DNA of 64,000 bases from Streptomyces sp. NBC_00523 (GTDB taxonomy: Bacteria > Actinomycetota > Actinomycetes > Streptomycetales > Streptomycetaceae), in contig NZ_CP107836.1 of the NCBI RefSeq assembly GCF_036346615.1, forward strand, positions 3,844,001 through 3,908,000, written 5' to 3'. The notes under the pieces were generated by a model that saw only the letters and a program-made list of their open reading frames with translations, did not search any database and was not told the origin of the DNA. This document shows, piece by piece, positions 8,975-16,639 of the stretch. The position numbers were made by a program, and so were the translations under genes. How positions within the stretch are numbered: position 1 is the stretch's first letter; each line of letters opens with the position of its first letter.

Positions 8975-10309
8975 TCATTCCTCCACGAGGCCGGATCGCG
9001 ACCTCACCATCACACCCGGGGCCACCATGACCGCGGGACGCAGGGCCAGGGGCGCGCGGCGTGCCGCCGGGGCCTGCGCCAGCGGGATCGTCGCCGTCAG
9101 CCGGAACAGGCCGCCCTTCGCCGGGCCCGCCTCCAGCATCCCGTCCAGCGCGGCGAGTCGTTCGCGGAGACCGGCCAGTCCGGAGCCCGGCCCGTCCGAG
9201 GTGGGCGGGGGCGCCGTCCCGGCGGGCGCCGCGCCGTCGTTCTCCACCTCGAGCGCCACGGAGCCGACGGAGACCGCCACCCGGATCACGCAGTGGCGCG
9301 GGTCGCCGTGGCGCAGCACGTTGGTGGCCGCCTCCCGGACGACCCAGCCGAGCGCCGACTGCACGGGCGCGGGCAGGTGCTCGCCGCTGTCGCCGGTCAC
9401 CGTGCACTCGATGCCGGCCGCGCTCAACACCCCCTGTGCACCGGCCAGTTCCGTACTCAGGTCCGCTTCGCGGTAGCCGCGCACCACATCGCGTACTTCC
9501 TGTTGCGAGGCGCGCGCTATCCGCTGCACCTCGATCATCTGGTCCACCGCCTCCGGCCGGCCGCGCTGGGCGAGCTCCACCGCCAGCTCGCTCTTGAGCG
9601 CGATCACCGCGAGGTTGCGGCCCAGCACGTCATGCATGTCCCGCCCGAACCGCAGCCGTTCCTCCGCCACGGCGAGCCTGGCCTGTATGCCCCGGGCCTG
9701 CTCGGCCTGCCACATGACGCTCATGCTCCACGCGCTGGGCCGGACCGAGATCAGGACCAGCACACAGCCGAAGAGGCTGCAGGGCAGCACTCCCGCCAGG
9801 GTGCCGCCCCGGACGCCGGCCACCGCGAGGGCGCCGGTGATCAGGGCGGTGAGACAGAGGGACTCGACCAGGAAGCGGCGGACCGGCACCAGGAGCACCC
9901 GCGTGATCACCAGGGCCATCGGCGCGTTCAGCGTCATGAGCAGCAGCCCCGAGCCCTTGACGCCGTCCGCCCCGGCCAGCGCCGCCAGGAGCCCGACGGC
10001 CACGACCAGAAGCACCACGGGGGCCGCCAGGCGCCGCCCCGGGAAGACGGAGATGCCCAGGTAGTGCTCGTAGGAAGCGTGCAGGTTCCGGTTGCTCAGC
10101 AGGCACTGCGCGAGGCTCACCAGGAGCAGCGCCAGACCGAGGGCCAGCGGCAGCGGGGCGTGGCGGATGTCGTGGTCGAAGGGCGCCCCCTGCCAGGCCA
10201 GGGCGAAGAGCCAGGGGATGCAGGAGACGGTGAACCGCGAGTACAGGTCGATCCGCTCCATCTTGCTGCGCTCCTGCCAGCCGCGGTACCAGCCCCGTAC
10301 GCGCATCAC
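8975..10309 (-). CDS. Sensor histidine kinase (HisKA_3 / DesK-like)
   Basis: A 444-aa membrane kinase. The N-terminal half holds about five hydrophobic segments (for example APVVLLVVAVGLLAALAG and ALITGALAVAGVRGG). The phospho-acceptor His is in FGRDMHDVLGRNLAVI, the N box is VREAATNVLRHG, and the G box is GSGLAGLRERL. There is no extracellular sensor domain of note, as in intramembrane-sensing kinases paired with ABC exporters. GTG 10309 lies 7 nt from GAGGAGG, with ATG 10306 as an alternative. It begins 15 nt after the permease gene and ends against the regulator start, so the pair is translationally coupled. Confidence 0.92.
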   Translation of the reverse strand: MMRVRGWYRGWQERSKMERIDLYSRFTVSCIPWLFALAWQGAPFDHDIRHAPLPLALGLALLLVSLAQCLLSNRNLHASYEHYLGISVFPGRRLAAPVVLLVVAVGLLAALAGADGVKGSGLLLMTLNAPMALVITRVLLVPVRRFLVESLCLTALITGALAVAGVRGGTLAGVLPCSLFGCVLVLISVRPSAWSMSVMWQAEQARGIQARLAVAEERLRFGRDMHDVLGRNLAVIALKSELAVELAQRGRPEAVDQMIEVQRIARASQQEVRDVVRGYREADLSTELAGAQGVLSAAGIECTVTGDSGEHLPAPVQSALGWVVREAATNVLRHGDPRHCVIRVAVSVGSVALEVENDGAAPAGTAPPPTSDGPGSGLAGLRERLAALDGMLEAGPAKGGLFRLTATIPLAQAPAARRAPLALRPAVMVAPGVMVRSRSGLVEE

Positions 10310-10324
10310 GGCCCAACCTCCTCG

Positions 10325-11140
10325 TCAGCGGCGGGGGTCCCAGCGGAACCACCGCTGCACAGCAAACACGGCCAGTGCCGTCCAGACCAGCCCGGTCAAC
10401 GCGGCGCCGAGCAGGTCGGTGCCCTCGGGGCCGCCGAACCAGCCGGCCCGGACCAGGGTCATCACACCGGTCAGCGGCAGGTACGCGCAGACCGCCGCGA
10501 GCCGGTCGGGGAATATGTCGAGCGGGATGAAGAGGCCCGAGCCCATCATCGAGACGAGGAACAGCGGCAGCGTCGTCAGCTGGGCGGTCTGCACGGTGCG
10601 GGTGATCACGGAGGTGACCGCGGCCAGGACCGTCAGCAGCACCACGCCCAACAGCAGCCCCGCCACGAGCAGTTCCGGGCGCTCCGGTGCGCCGAGGCCG
10701 AAAAAGGCGATTCCGGCGACGACGATCACCGCGCTCTGGGCCAGGGCGAGGGCGCCGGCCGGAAGGGCGGTCCCGGCCAGGATCTCCCCGTCGGTGACCT
10801 CGCCGGTGCGCAGCCGCTTCAGGACCAGCTCCTCGCGCCGGGCGACGTAGGCGGAGGCCAGGTTCATGTAGACGGCCTGGATGAGCACGGTCCCGACGCC
10901 GCCCATGAGCGTCGCTCCGGCGACGCTGAGCCCGGTCCCGTCGAGGTCGACCTTCTCGAACGCCGACTTCATCGCCATGATCATGGCCGCCGGCATGAGG
11001 AGCGCGACGAAGATCGCCGTCCTGTTCCGGGCGAGCAACGACAGTTCGGCCCGGCCGAGGGCCGCCAGTCGGCTCACGGCCGTCGTGCGCGCGGGGGCGG
11101 CTCCGGGGGTAGTCGCGGGGGTGGTGGTCGCGGGGGTCAC
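10325..11140 (-). CDS. ABC-2 type transporter permease
   Basis: A 271-aa membrane component of an ABC exporter with about six membrane segments (TAIFVALLMPAAMIMAM, TLMGGVGTVLIQAVYM, LALAQSAVIVVAGIAFFGLG, LVAGLLLGVVLLTVLAAVTSVI, LPLFLVSMMGSGLFIPL, LTGLVWTALAVFAV). The N terminus is a Thr/Ala/Pro-rich tail before the first helix. Its start overlaps the ATPase stop by 4 nt. The substrate cannot be told; paralogous modules often export antimicrobial peptides or lipids. Confidence 0.9.
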   Translation of the reverse strand: MTPATTTPATTPGAAPARTTAVSRLAALGRAELSLLARNRTAIFVALLMPAAMIMAMKSAFEKVDLDGTGLSVAGATLMGGVGTVLIQAVYMNLASAYVARREELVLKRLRTGEVTDGEILAGTALPAGALALAQSAVIVVAGIAFFGLGAPERPELLVAGLLLGVVLLTVLAAVTSVITRTVQTAQLTTLPLFLVSMMGSGLFIPLDIFPDRLAAVCAYLPLTGVMTLVRAGWFGGPEGTDLLGAALTGLVWTALAVFAVQRWFRWDPRR

Positions 11141-12081
11141 GGGACGGGCACCTCTTCGGTTTCGGCGGCGGACTTCGCGATGTCGAGGAACGCCTCTTCG
11201 AGGGAGGCGGAGCGGGCGTCGAGCCCGTGGAGCCGGACGTCCGACTCGGCGGCCCAGCCGAGCAGTTCGGTCAGGGCGTCCTGGAGGCGGTGCGTCCGTA
11301 TCTCGACCCGGGGGCCCTCGGCGGCGGCGCGGAGCTCCAGGGGCAGCCGTGCCGCCGGAACGCCCTCGGGCAGTTCGAAGCGGATGCGGGCGGGGCGGGC
11401 CGCCGTCACCTCGGCCGTGGTGCCCGCGGTCACGATCCGGCCGCGGTGCATGATCGCCAGTCGGTCCGCGAGGGCCTCGGCCTCCTCCAGGTAGTGCGTG
11501 GTGAGCAGCACGGTGATGCCGTCCTCCTGGAGGCGGCGCACCAGCGCCCAGGTGTCGCGGCGGCCCTCCGCGTCGAGACCGGTGGTCGGCTCGTCCAGGA
11601 AGAGCACCTCGGGCCGGCCGAGCAGCGCCAGCGCCAGGTCGAGCCGCCGCCGCTCACCGCCCGAGAGCTGCTTGACCCGGACGCGGGCGCGGTGGCCGAG
11701 CCCGACCAGCTCCAGGGCCTCGCCGGTGGGCCGGGCACCGCTGGTGCAGCCCGCCCACATCCGTACCGTCTCGGTCACCGACAACTCGGACGGGAAGCCG
11801 CCCTCCTGGAGCATCACGCCTATCCGCGGGCGGACCCGCGCGCGCTCGCCGTAGGGGTCGTGGCCCAGCACGCGGACCGTGCCGCCGTCCGGCAGGGCCA
11901 GGCCCTCCAGGAGCTCGACGGTGGAGGTCTTGCCGGCCCCGTTCGTACCGAGGAGGGCGAAGAGCTCGCCGCGGGCCACGGAGAAGGAGACGCTGGACAC
12001 GGCCTCGAAGCCGCCGGCATAGCTGCGCCGGACGTCTTCCGCCTGGATCACGCACTCTCGGGACTTGTCGTCGCTGGTCAT
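11137..12081 (-). CDS. ABC transporter ATP-binding protein
   Basis: A 314-aa DrrA-type ATPase. Seen: Walker A GTNGAGKTS, Q-loop GVMLQEGG, signature LSGGERRRLD, Walker B EVLFLDEPTTGLD, and H-loop TTHYLEEAEALADR. A C-terminal extension of about 80 aa after the ATPase core is typical of exporters of the DrrA group. It is the first gene of the four-gene operon; its start at 12081 is followed upstream by a 170-nt gap holding the tRNA terminator. The operon's own promoter should lie in 12082-12211. Confidence 0.93.
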   Translation of the reverse strand: MTSDDKSRECVIQAEDVRRSYAGGFEAVSSVSFSVARGELFALLGTNGAGKTSTVELLEGLALPDGGTVRVLGHDPYGERARVRPRIGVMLQEGGFPSELSVTETVRMWAGCTSGARPTGEALELVGLGHRARVRVKQLSGGERRRLDLALALLGRPEVLFLDEPTTGLDAEGRRDTWALVRRLQEDGITVLLTTHYLEEAEALADRLAIMHRGRIVTAGTTAEVTAARPARIRFELPEGVPAARLPLELRAAAEGPRVEIRTHRLQDALTELLGWAAESDVRLHGLDARSASLEEAFLDIAKSAAETEEVPVP

Positions 12082-12211
12082 GTCTTCAGGTTTCCGTCCG
12101 CGCCGGGCCCGGGGCAGTGCGGACTGTCATCACCACTCATGACAAACGTCATGGGTCGTGGCGCACGGGCCGGGAAGACACAGGGAGCCGACCGGAAGAG
12201 ACGGGAACACG

Positions 12212-12247
12212 ACGAAGGCCCCGGTCGTAATCGACCGGGGCCTTCGT
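12212..12247. terminator. Terminator between tRNA-Gly copy 2 and the ABC operon
   Basis: A 16-bp perfect stem (left arm starting ACGAAGGCCCCGG) with the loop TAAT, ending in TATT on the plus side, lies just downstream of tRNA-Gly copy 2. It should insulate the tRNA transcript from the ABC operon that reads in the same direction. Confidence 0.85.
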
Positions 12248-12253
12248 ATTCTG

Positions 12254-12326
12254 AGCGGACGACCAGGTTCGAACTGGCGACCTCAACCTTGGCAAGGTTG
12301 CGCTCTACCAACTGAGCTACGTCCGC
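12254..12326 (-). tRNA. tRNA-Gly (GCC), copy 2
   Basis: A 73-nt cloverleaf identical at every base to copy 1 at 8266-8338, anticodon GCC, no encoded CCA. It lies 79 nt downstream of the unusual tRNA-Gly(UCC) and reads the same way, so the two may share a transcript. Confidence 0.97.
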
Positions 12327-12405
12327 ATTGCAACCACTCGGCTTTCACCGGTGGAGCGAGCACTACTCTACCTGATCCACCGGAGTGGTCCTGCAAGTCG
12401 TGCAG

Positions 12406-12477
12406 AGCGGGTGACAGGAATTGCACACTGCGCCTTCCCCCTGGAAGGGGGATGTTCTACTACTGAACTACACCCGC
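12406..12477 (-). tRNA. tRNA-Gly (UCC) with altered D-loop and T-loop elbow
   Basis: A 72-nt gene with a good acceptor (GCGGGTG/CACCCGC), D-stem (GTTC/GAAC), and a strong anticodon stem (TCCCC/GGGGA) around CTTCCAG, anticodon TCC. The D-loop is AGTAGTA, where AGTGGTA is expected, so G18 is replaced by A. The T-arm reads GCAGTG-TGCAATT-CCTGT: the T-loop has TGC instead of TTC, and the stem forms only if one T is bulged. These bases make the tRNA elbow. It may be a divergent decoding tRNA or a non-translating glycine donor; see findings. No CCA is encoded. Confidence 0.85.
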
Positions 12478-12610
12478 ACGCTGCGTGGGGTTCGGCCTTT
12501 TCGGCCTCGCCCCTCGGCGTGTTCCAGACTCTATCCGACCTGCGGGGGTGTCGCGCAAGTCGGCTCCCCCGCAGGTCCTCCGGCGGCGCCCCGCCGGACC
12601 TGTCGCCGGG

Positions 12611-12946
12611 TCAACTCGCTTCCTGGAACGCCTCGTACACGCTCTTCGGGATGCGGCCCCGGGCGGGCACGTCCATCCGGTGCGAGCGCGCCCAGGCGCG
12701 CACCGCCGCCGGGTCGGGCGCGAGCGAGGTGTGCCGGTACGGAACGGGGGTCTTGCCGTGCTTGCCGGCATTTGTCTGCTTGCGACCGGCCGCCATGTAC
12801 GGGGCCAGGGCGCTGCGCAGTTTCTTTGCGTTGGACGGATTGAGGTCGATCTCGTACGACTTCCCGTCCAGGGCGAAGGTGACCGTTTCCGCCGCCGTGC
12901 CCCCGTCGATGTCGTCGGAGAGTGTGACCACTACGCGCTGCGCCAC
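12611..12946 (-). CDS. lsrL: Lsr2-family nucleoid-associated protein (LsrL-like)
   Basis: A 111-aa xenogeneic-silencer-type protein. The N-terminal dimerisation domain is AQRVVVTLSDDIDGG through the beta-strand region TVTFALDGKSYEIDL. The C-terminal DNA-binding domain contains VRAWARSHRMDVPARGRIP, with the RGR minor-groove hook. The frame runs open farther upstream, but GTG 12946 fits the family start and has AAAGGA 8 nt upstream. Streptomyces carry two Lsr2 paralogues; the one next to purSQL is lsrL in S. coelicolor as I recall it, so I use that name. It diverges from purS across an unusually AT-rich spacer. Confidence 0.85.
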   Translation of the reverse strand: MAQRVVVTLSDDIDGGTAAETVTFALDGKSYEIDLNPSNAKKLRSALAPYMAAGRKQTNAGKHGKTPVPYRHTSLAPDPAAVRAWARSHRMDVPARGRIPKSVYEAFQEAS

Positions 12947-13332
12947 GGATATCGGTCCTTTCCTACGGCATCGACGCGTCTGACATGCGTCGATGCCGGC
13001 CTTCCGGCTGTGAGCGCGGATGCGGGCCGACTGTTGTCGGTGCTCCGGGGCAATGCTGCATTCCCCGGTAATCATTTGTACAGCGAGTGGTACCGCATTG
13101 TGAAGCCCGTCCAATTACTTCCGCGTGTCCGCCCGCTATGTGTGCCGCTCGTGAGCATTTGTTTCGCGGCTTTTCCGCCGTCCGGCGATCGGCCGATATC
13201 TGGACGTGATCTATCCCGTTTGATATCTACCCGCGTAGAATTTCCGGCCAGGTACGCTGAGTGGACCCGCGGGGGTCCGGGGTACCCCCTCCGGAGAAAC
13301 AGCCGCACCACACCACCACACCGGGAGTGCCA
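12947..13332. promoter_or_regulatory. Divergent lsrL/purS promoter region, AT-rich
   Basis: 386 nt without a gene. The composition is clearly lower in GC than its surroundings, with tracts such as TTTGATATCT and TAGAATTT at about 13218-13242. A short hairpin GGACCC/GGGTCC lies at 13263-13278, and GGGAGTG just before the purS start. It must hold the promoters of both divergent units. AT-rich stretches next to an Lsr2-type gene suggest autoregulation, which is inference. Confidence 0.6.
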
Positions 13333-13593
13333 GTGGCACGCGTCGTAGTCGACGTCATGCTCAAGCCCGAGATCCTCGACCCGCAGGGACAGGCGGTGCA
13401 GCGCGCACTGCCCCGTCTCGGCTTCGAGGGAATCGCGGACGTACGTCAGGGAAAGCGTTTCGAGCTGCAGGTCGAGGGGCCGGTCGATGACGCCGCCCTC
13501 GCCCGTATTCACGAGATGGCGGAGACGTTCCTCGCCAACACCGTGATCGAGGACTTCACCGTCAAGGTGGAGAACGCCGAGGAGTCGAAGTGA
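13333..13593 (+). CDS. purS: Phosphoribosylformylglycinamidine synthase subunit PurS
   Basis: A small 86-aa subunit that holds PurL and PurQ together in the three-part FGAM synthase (step 4 of purine synthesis). It begins ARVVVDVMLKPEILDPQG and includes RLGFEGIADVRQGKRFEL, as in the PurS family. The open frame extends to 13261, but GTG 13333 has GGGAG upstream and gives the expected N terminus. Its stop overlaps the purQ start by 4 nt (GTGA). Confidence 0.96.
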   Translation: MARVVVDVMLKPEILDPQGQAVQRALPRLGFEGIADVRQGKRFELQVEGPVDDAALARIHEMAETFLANTVIEDFTVKVENAEESK

Positions 13594-14270
13594 CTGCTCG
13601 TATCGGAGTCGTCACCTTTCCGGGCACGCTCGATGACCAGGACGCCCTCCGGGCCGTTCGCGTCGCGGGCGCGGAGCCCGTATCGCTGTGGCACCGCGAC
13701 AAGGACCTGCACCAGGTCGACGCGGTGATCCTGGCGGGCGGTTTCTCGTACGGCGACTATCTGCGCGCCGGAGCCATCTCCCGGTTCTCGCCGGTCATGG
13801 AGACGGTGATCGAGCAGGCGAAGGCGGGCATGCCGGTCCTCGGCATCTGCAACGGCTTCCAGATCCTGACCGAGGCGCACCTGCTGCCCGGCGCGATGCT
13901 GCGCAACAACCACCTGCACTTCATCTGCCGCGACCAGACCCTGCGCGTCGAGAACGCGGAGACCGCCTGGACCTCGGACTACTCCGCGGGCCAGGAGATC
14001 TCCGTACCGCTCAAGAACATGGACGGCCGCTACACCGCCGACGAGCACACGCTCGACGCGCTGGAGGCCGAGGGCCGCGTCGCCTTCCGCTACGTGGGCC
14101 GCAACCCGAACGGCTCGCTGCGCGACATCGCCGGCATCACCAACGCCGCGGGCAACGTCGTCGGCCTGATGCCGCACCCGGAGCACGCAGTGGAGCCGCT
14201 GATCGGCACCGGTCGCACCGACGGTCTCGGTTTCTTCACCTCGATCATCAAGAAGCTGGTCAACGCATGA
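13590..14270 (+). CDS. purQ: Phosphoribosylformylglycinamidine synthase subunit PurQ
   Basis: A 226-aa glutaminase subunit that supplies ammonia to PurL. Seen: class I amidotransferase nucleophile elbow LGICNGFQ (catalytic Cys) and the C-terminal GLMPHPEHAVEP (catalytic His and Glu). It overlaps purS by 4 nt and purL by 4 nt (ATGA), giving strict translational coupling. Confidence 0.97.
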   Translation: MTARIGVVTFPGTLDDQDALRAVRVAGAEPVSLWHRDKDLHQVDAVILAGGFSYGDYLRAGAISRFSPVMETVIEQAKAGMPVLGICNGFQILTEAHLLPGAMLRNNHLHFICRDQTLRVENAETAWTSDYSAGQEISVPLKNMDGRYTADEHTLDALEAEGRVAFRYVGRNPNGSLRDIAGITNAAGNVVGLMPHPEHAVEPLIGTGRTDGLGFFTSIIKKLVNA

Positions 14271-16516
14271 GCCTGGACACGGTCAAGCACGCGGCCGAAA
14301 CCCCGGACACCGCGCAGCCCTGGAAGGAACTCGGCCTCAAGGAGGACGAGTACGCGCGCATCCGCGAGATCCTGGGCCGCCGTCCCACCGGCGCCGAGCT
14401 CGCCATGTACTCCGTGATGTGGTCCGAGCACTGCTCGTACAAGAGCAGCAAGGTCCACCTCAAGCAGTTCGGCGAGAAGGTCCCCGCCAACGACGCCATG
14501 CTCGTCGGCATCGGTGAGAACGCCGGTGTGGTCGACGTCGGCCAGGGGTACGCGGTCACCTTCAAGGTCGAGTCGCACAACCACCCCTCGTACATCGAGC
14601 CGTACCAGGGCGCGGCGACCGGCGTCGGCGGCATCGTCCGCGACATCCTCGCCATGGGTGCCCGCCCGGTCGCCGTCGTGGACCCGCTGCGCTTCGGTGC
14701 GGCCGACCACCCGGACACCAAGCGGGTCCTGCCGGGTGTGGTCGCGGGCATCGGCGGGTACGGCAACTGCCTCGGTCTGCCGAACATCGGCGGCGAGGTC
14801 GTCTTCGACGCCTGCTATCAGGGAAACCCGCTCGTCAACGCCGGTTGCATCGGTGTGATGAAGCACGAGGACATCCACCTCGCGCAGGCGTCGGGTCCCG
14901 GCAACAAGGTCATCCTGTACGGCGCCCGCACCGGTGGTGACGGCATCGGCGGCGTCTCCGTGCTGGCCTCGGAGACCTTCGAGTCGACCGGCCCGGCCAA
15001 GCGCCCGGCCGTCCAGGTCGGCGACCCGTTCCAGGAGAAGCTCCTCATCGAGTGCACCCTGGAGATCTTCAAGGAGAAGCTCGTCGCGGGCATCCAGGAC
15101 CTCGGCGGCGCCGGGCTCTCCTGCGCCACGTCCGAGCTGGCCTCCGCGGGCTCCGGCGGCATGCGCGTCGAGCTGGACACCGTGCCGCTGCGCGACTCCT
15201 CCCTCTCGCCCGAGGAAATCCTCATGAGCGAGTCGCAGGAGCGCATGTGCGCCATCGTCGAGCCGCAGCACGTCGACCGCTTCCTGGAGATCTGCGAGAA
15301 GTGGGACGTCATCGCCACCGTCATCGGTGAGGTGACCGAGGGCTCGCAGCTGGAGATCTTCTGGCACGGCGAGCAGATCGTGGACGTGCCGCCGCGGTCC
15401 GTCGCCCACGAGGGCCCGACGTACCACCGCCCGTTCGCCCGCCCGTCCTGGCAGGACGCGCTCCAGGCCGACGACGCCGGCAAGCTGGCCCGCCCGGCGA
15501 ACGGCGCGGAGCTGCGCGAGCAGGTCCTCCAGCTGGTCGCCTCGCCGAACCAGGCGTCGAAGTCCTGGATCACGGACCAGTACGACCGGTTCGTGCAGGG
15601 CAACACCGTGCTCGCGATGCCCGAGGACGCCGGCATGGTCCGCATCGACGAGGAGTCCAACCTCGGCGTGGCCATGGCGACCGACGGCAACGGCCGGTAC
15701 GCGAAGCTCGACCCGTACACGGGCGCGCAGCTCGCCCTGGCGGAGTCGTACCGGAACGTCGCCGCGACCGGTGCCAAGCCGCTCGCGATCTCGGACTGCC
15801 TGAACTTCGGTTCGCCCGAGGACCCCGACGTCATGTGGCAGTTCGCCGAGGCCACCCGCGGTCTCGCGGACGGCTGCCTGGAGCTGGGGACCCCGGTCAC
15901 CGGTGGCAACGTCTCGCTGTACAACCAGACCGGTGACACGGCGATCCACCCGACGCCGGTCGTGGCCGTGCTCGGTGTGATCGACGACGTCACGCGGCGT
16001 ACGCCGGTCGCCTTCGGGGAAGAGGGCCAGCTCCTCTACCTGCTGGGGGACACGCGTGAGGAGTTCGGCGGCTCGGCCTGGTCCGAGGTCGTCCACAACC
16101 ACCTCGGCGGGATGCCGCCCAAGGTGGACCTGGGCCGCGAGAAGCTGCTCGCCGAGATCCTGATCTCGGCCTCCCGCGACGGCATGATCGACGCGGCGCA
16201 CGACCTGTCGGACGGCGGCCTGATCCAGGCGGTCACCGAGTCCTGCCTGCGCGGCGGGAAGGGTGCCCGGCTGGTCGTGCCGGACGGCCTCGACGCGTTC
16301 ACGCTGCTGTTCTCCGAGTCCGCGGGCCGCGCGGTCGTCTCGGTGCCGCGCAGCGAGGAGCTGCGCTTCAACGACATGTGCGGGGCGCGCGGGCTGCCCG
16401 TGACCCGCATCGGTGTCGTGGACGGCGACGCGATCGAGATCCAGGGCGAGTTCAGCATCCCGCTGAGCGAGCTGCGCACCGCGCACGAGGAGACGATCCC
16501 GGCGCTGCTCGCGTAG
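14267..16516 (+). CDS. purL: Phosphoribosylformylglycinamidine synthase subunit PurL
   Basis: A 749-aa ATP-dependent subunit of the small type that needs PurS and PurQ. Seen: MYSVMWSEHCSYKSS, KVESHNHPSYIEPYQGAATGVGGIVRD, QDLGGAGLSCATSELA, and the repeated second half with SDCLNFGSPEDP and DLSDGGL. The ATG at 14267 overlaps the purQ stop. The frame is open far upstream (to 13688) only because purQ is read out of frame there. A terminator follows. Confidence 0.97.
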   Translation: MSLDTVKHAAETPDTAQPWKELGLKEDEYARIREILGRRPTGAELAMYSVMWSEHCSYKSSKVHLKQFGEKVPANDAMLVGIGENAGVVDVGQGYAVTFKVESHNHPSYIEPYQGAATGVGGIVRDILAMGARPVAVVDPLRFGAADHPDTKRVLPGVVAGIGGYGNCLGLPNIGGEVVFDACYQGNPLVNAGCIGVMKHEDIHLAQASGPGNKVILYGARTGGDGIGGVSVLASETFESTGPAKRPAVQVGDPFQEKLLIECTLEIFKEKLVAGIQDLGGAGLSCATSELASAGSGGMRVELDTVPLRDSSLSPEEILMSESQERMCAIVEPQHVDRFLEICEKWDVIATVIGEVTEGSQLEIFWHGEQIVDVPPRSVAHEGPTYHRPFARPSWQDALQADDAGKLARPANGAELREQVLQLVASPNQASKSWITDQYDRFVQGNTVLAMPEDAGMVRIDEESNLGVAMATDGNGRYAKLDPYTGAQLALAESYRNVAATGAKPLAISDCLNFGSPEDPDVMWQFAEATRGLADGCLELGTPVTGGNVSLYNQTGDTAIHPTPVVAVLGVIDDVTRRTPVAFGEEGQLLYLLGDTREEFGGSAWSEVVHNHLGGMPPKVDLGREKLLAEILISASRDGMIDAAHDLSDGGLIQAVTESCLRGGKGARLVVPDGLDAFTLLFSESAGRAVVSVPRSEELRFNDMCGARGLPVTRIGVVDGDAIEIQGEFSIPLSELRTAHEETIPALLA

Positions 16517-16535
16517 TTCCCGGATCGCACACGCC

Positions 16536-16572
16536 GAAACCCCCGACCGGTTCTGCCCGGTCGGGGGTTTTC
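16536..16572. terminator. Terminator after purL
   Basis: A 14-bp stem AAACCCCCGACCGG / CCGGTCGGGGGTTT with a short loop, followed by TTTCG. It lies between the convergent purL and the MFS gene, so it can act on both. Confidence 0.9.
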
Positions 16573-16639
16573 GCGTGGTGCGTACGGGGAAGTGCGCGGC
16601 CCCGGTGGGAGGTTCGGCCCCGGCTCGTACGGGGAAGGG

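Noticed and set aside
9361..9407. Long N-terminal extension of the response regulator frame
   Set aside because: The extra part lies in antisense-frame reading of the kinase gene; the receiver domain begins normally at MTAVRVLLADD with a ribosome site.
8266..12326. Integrative element between the tRNA-Gly copies
   Set aside because: There is no integrase, excisionase or partial tRNA att repeat; both tRNAs are complete, so I report only the bracket arrangement.
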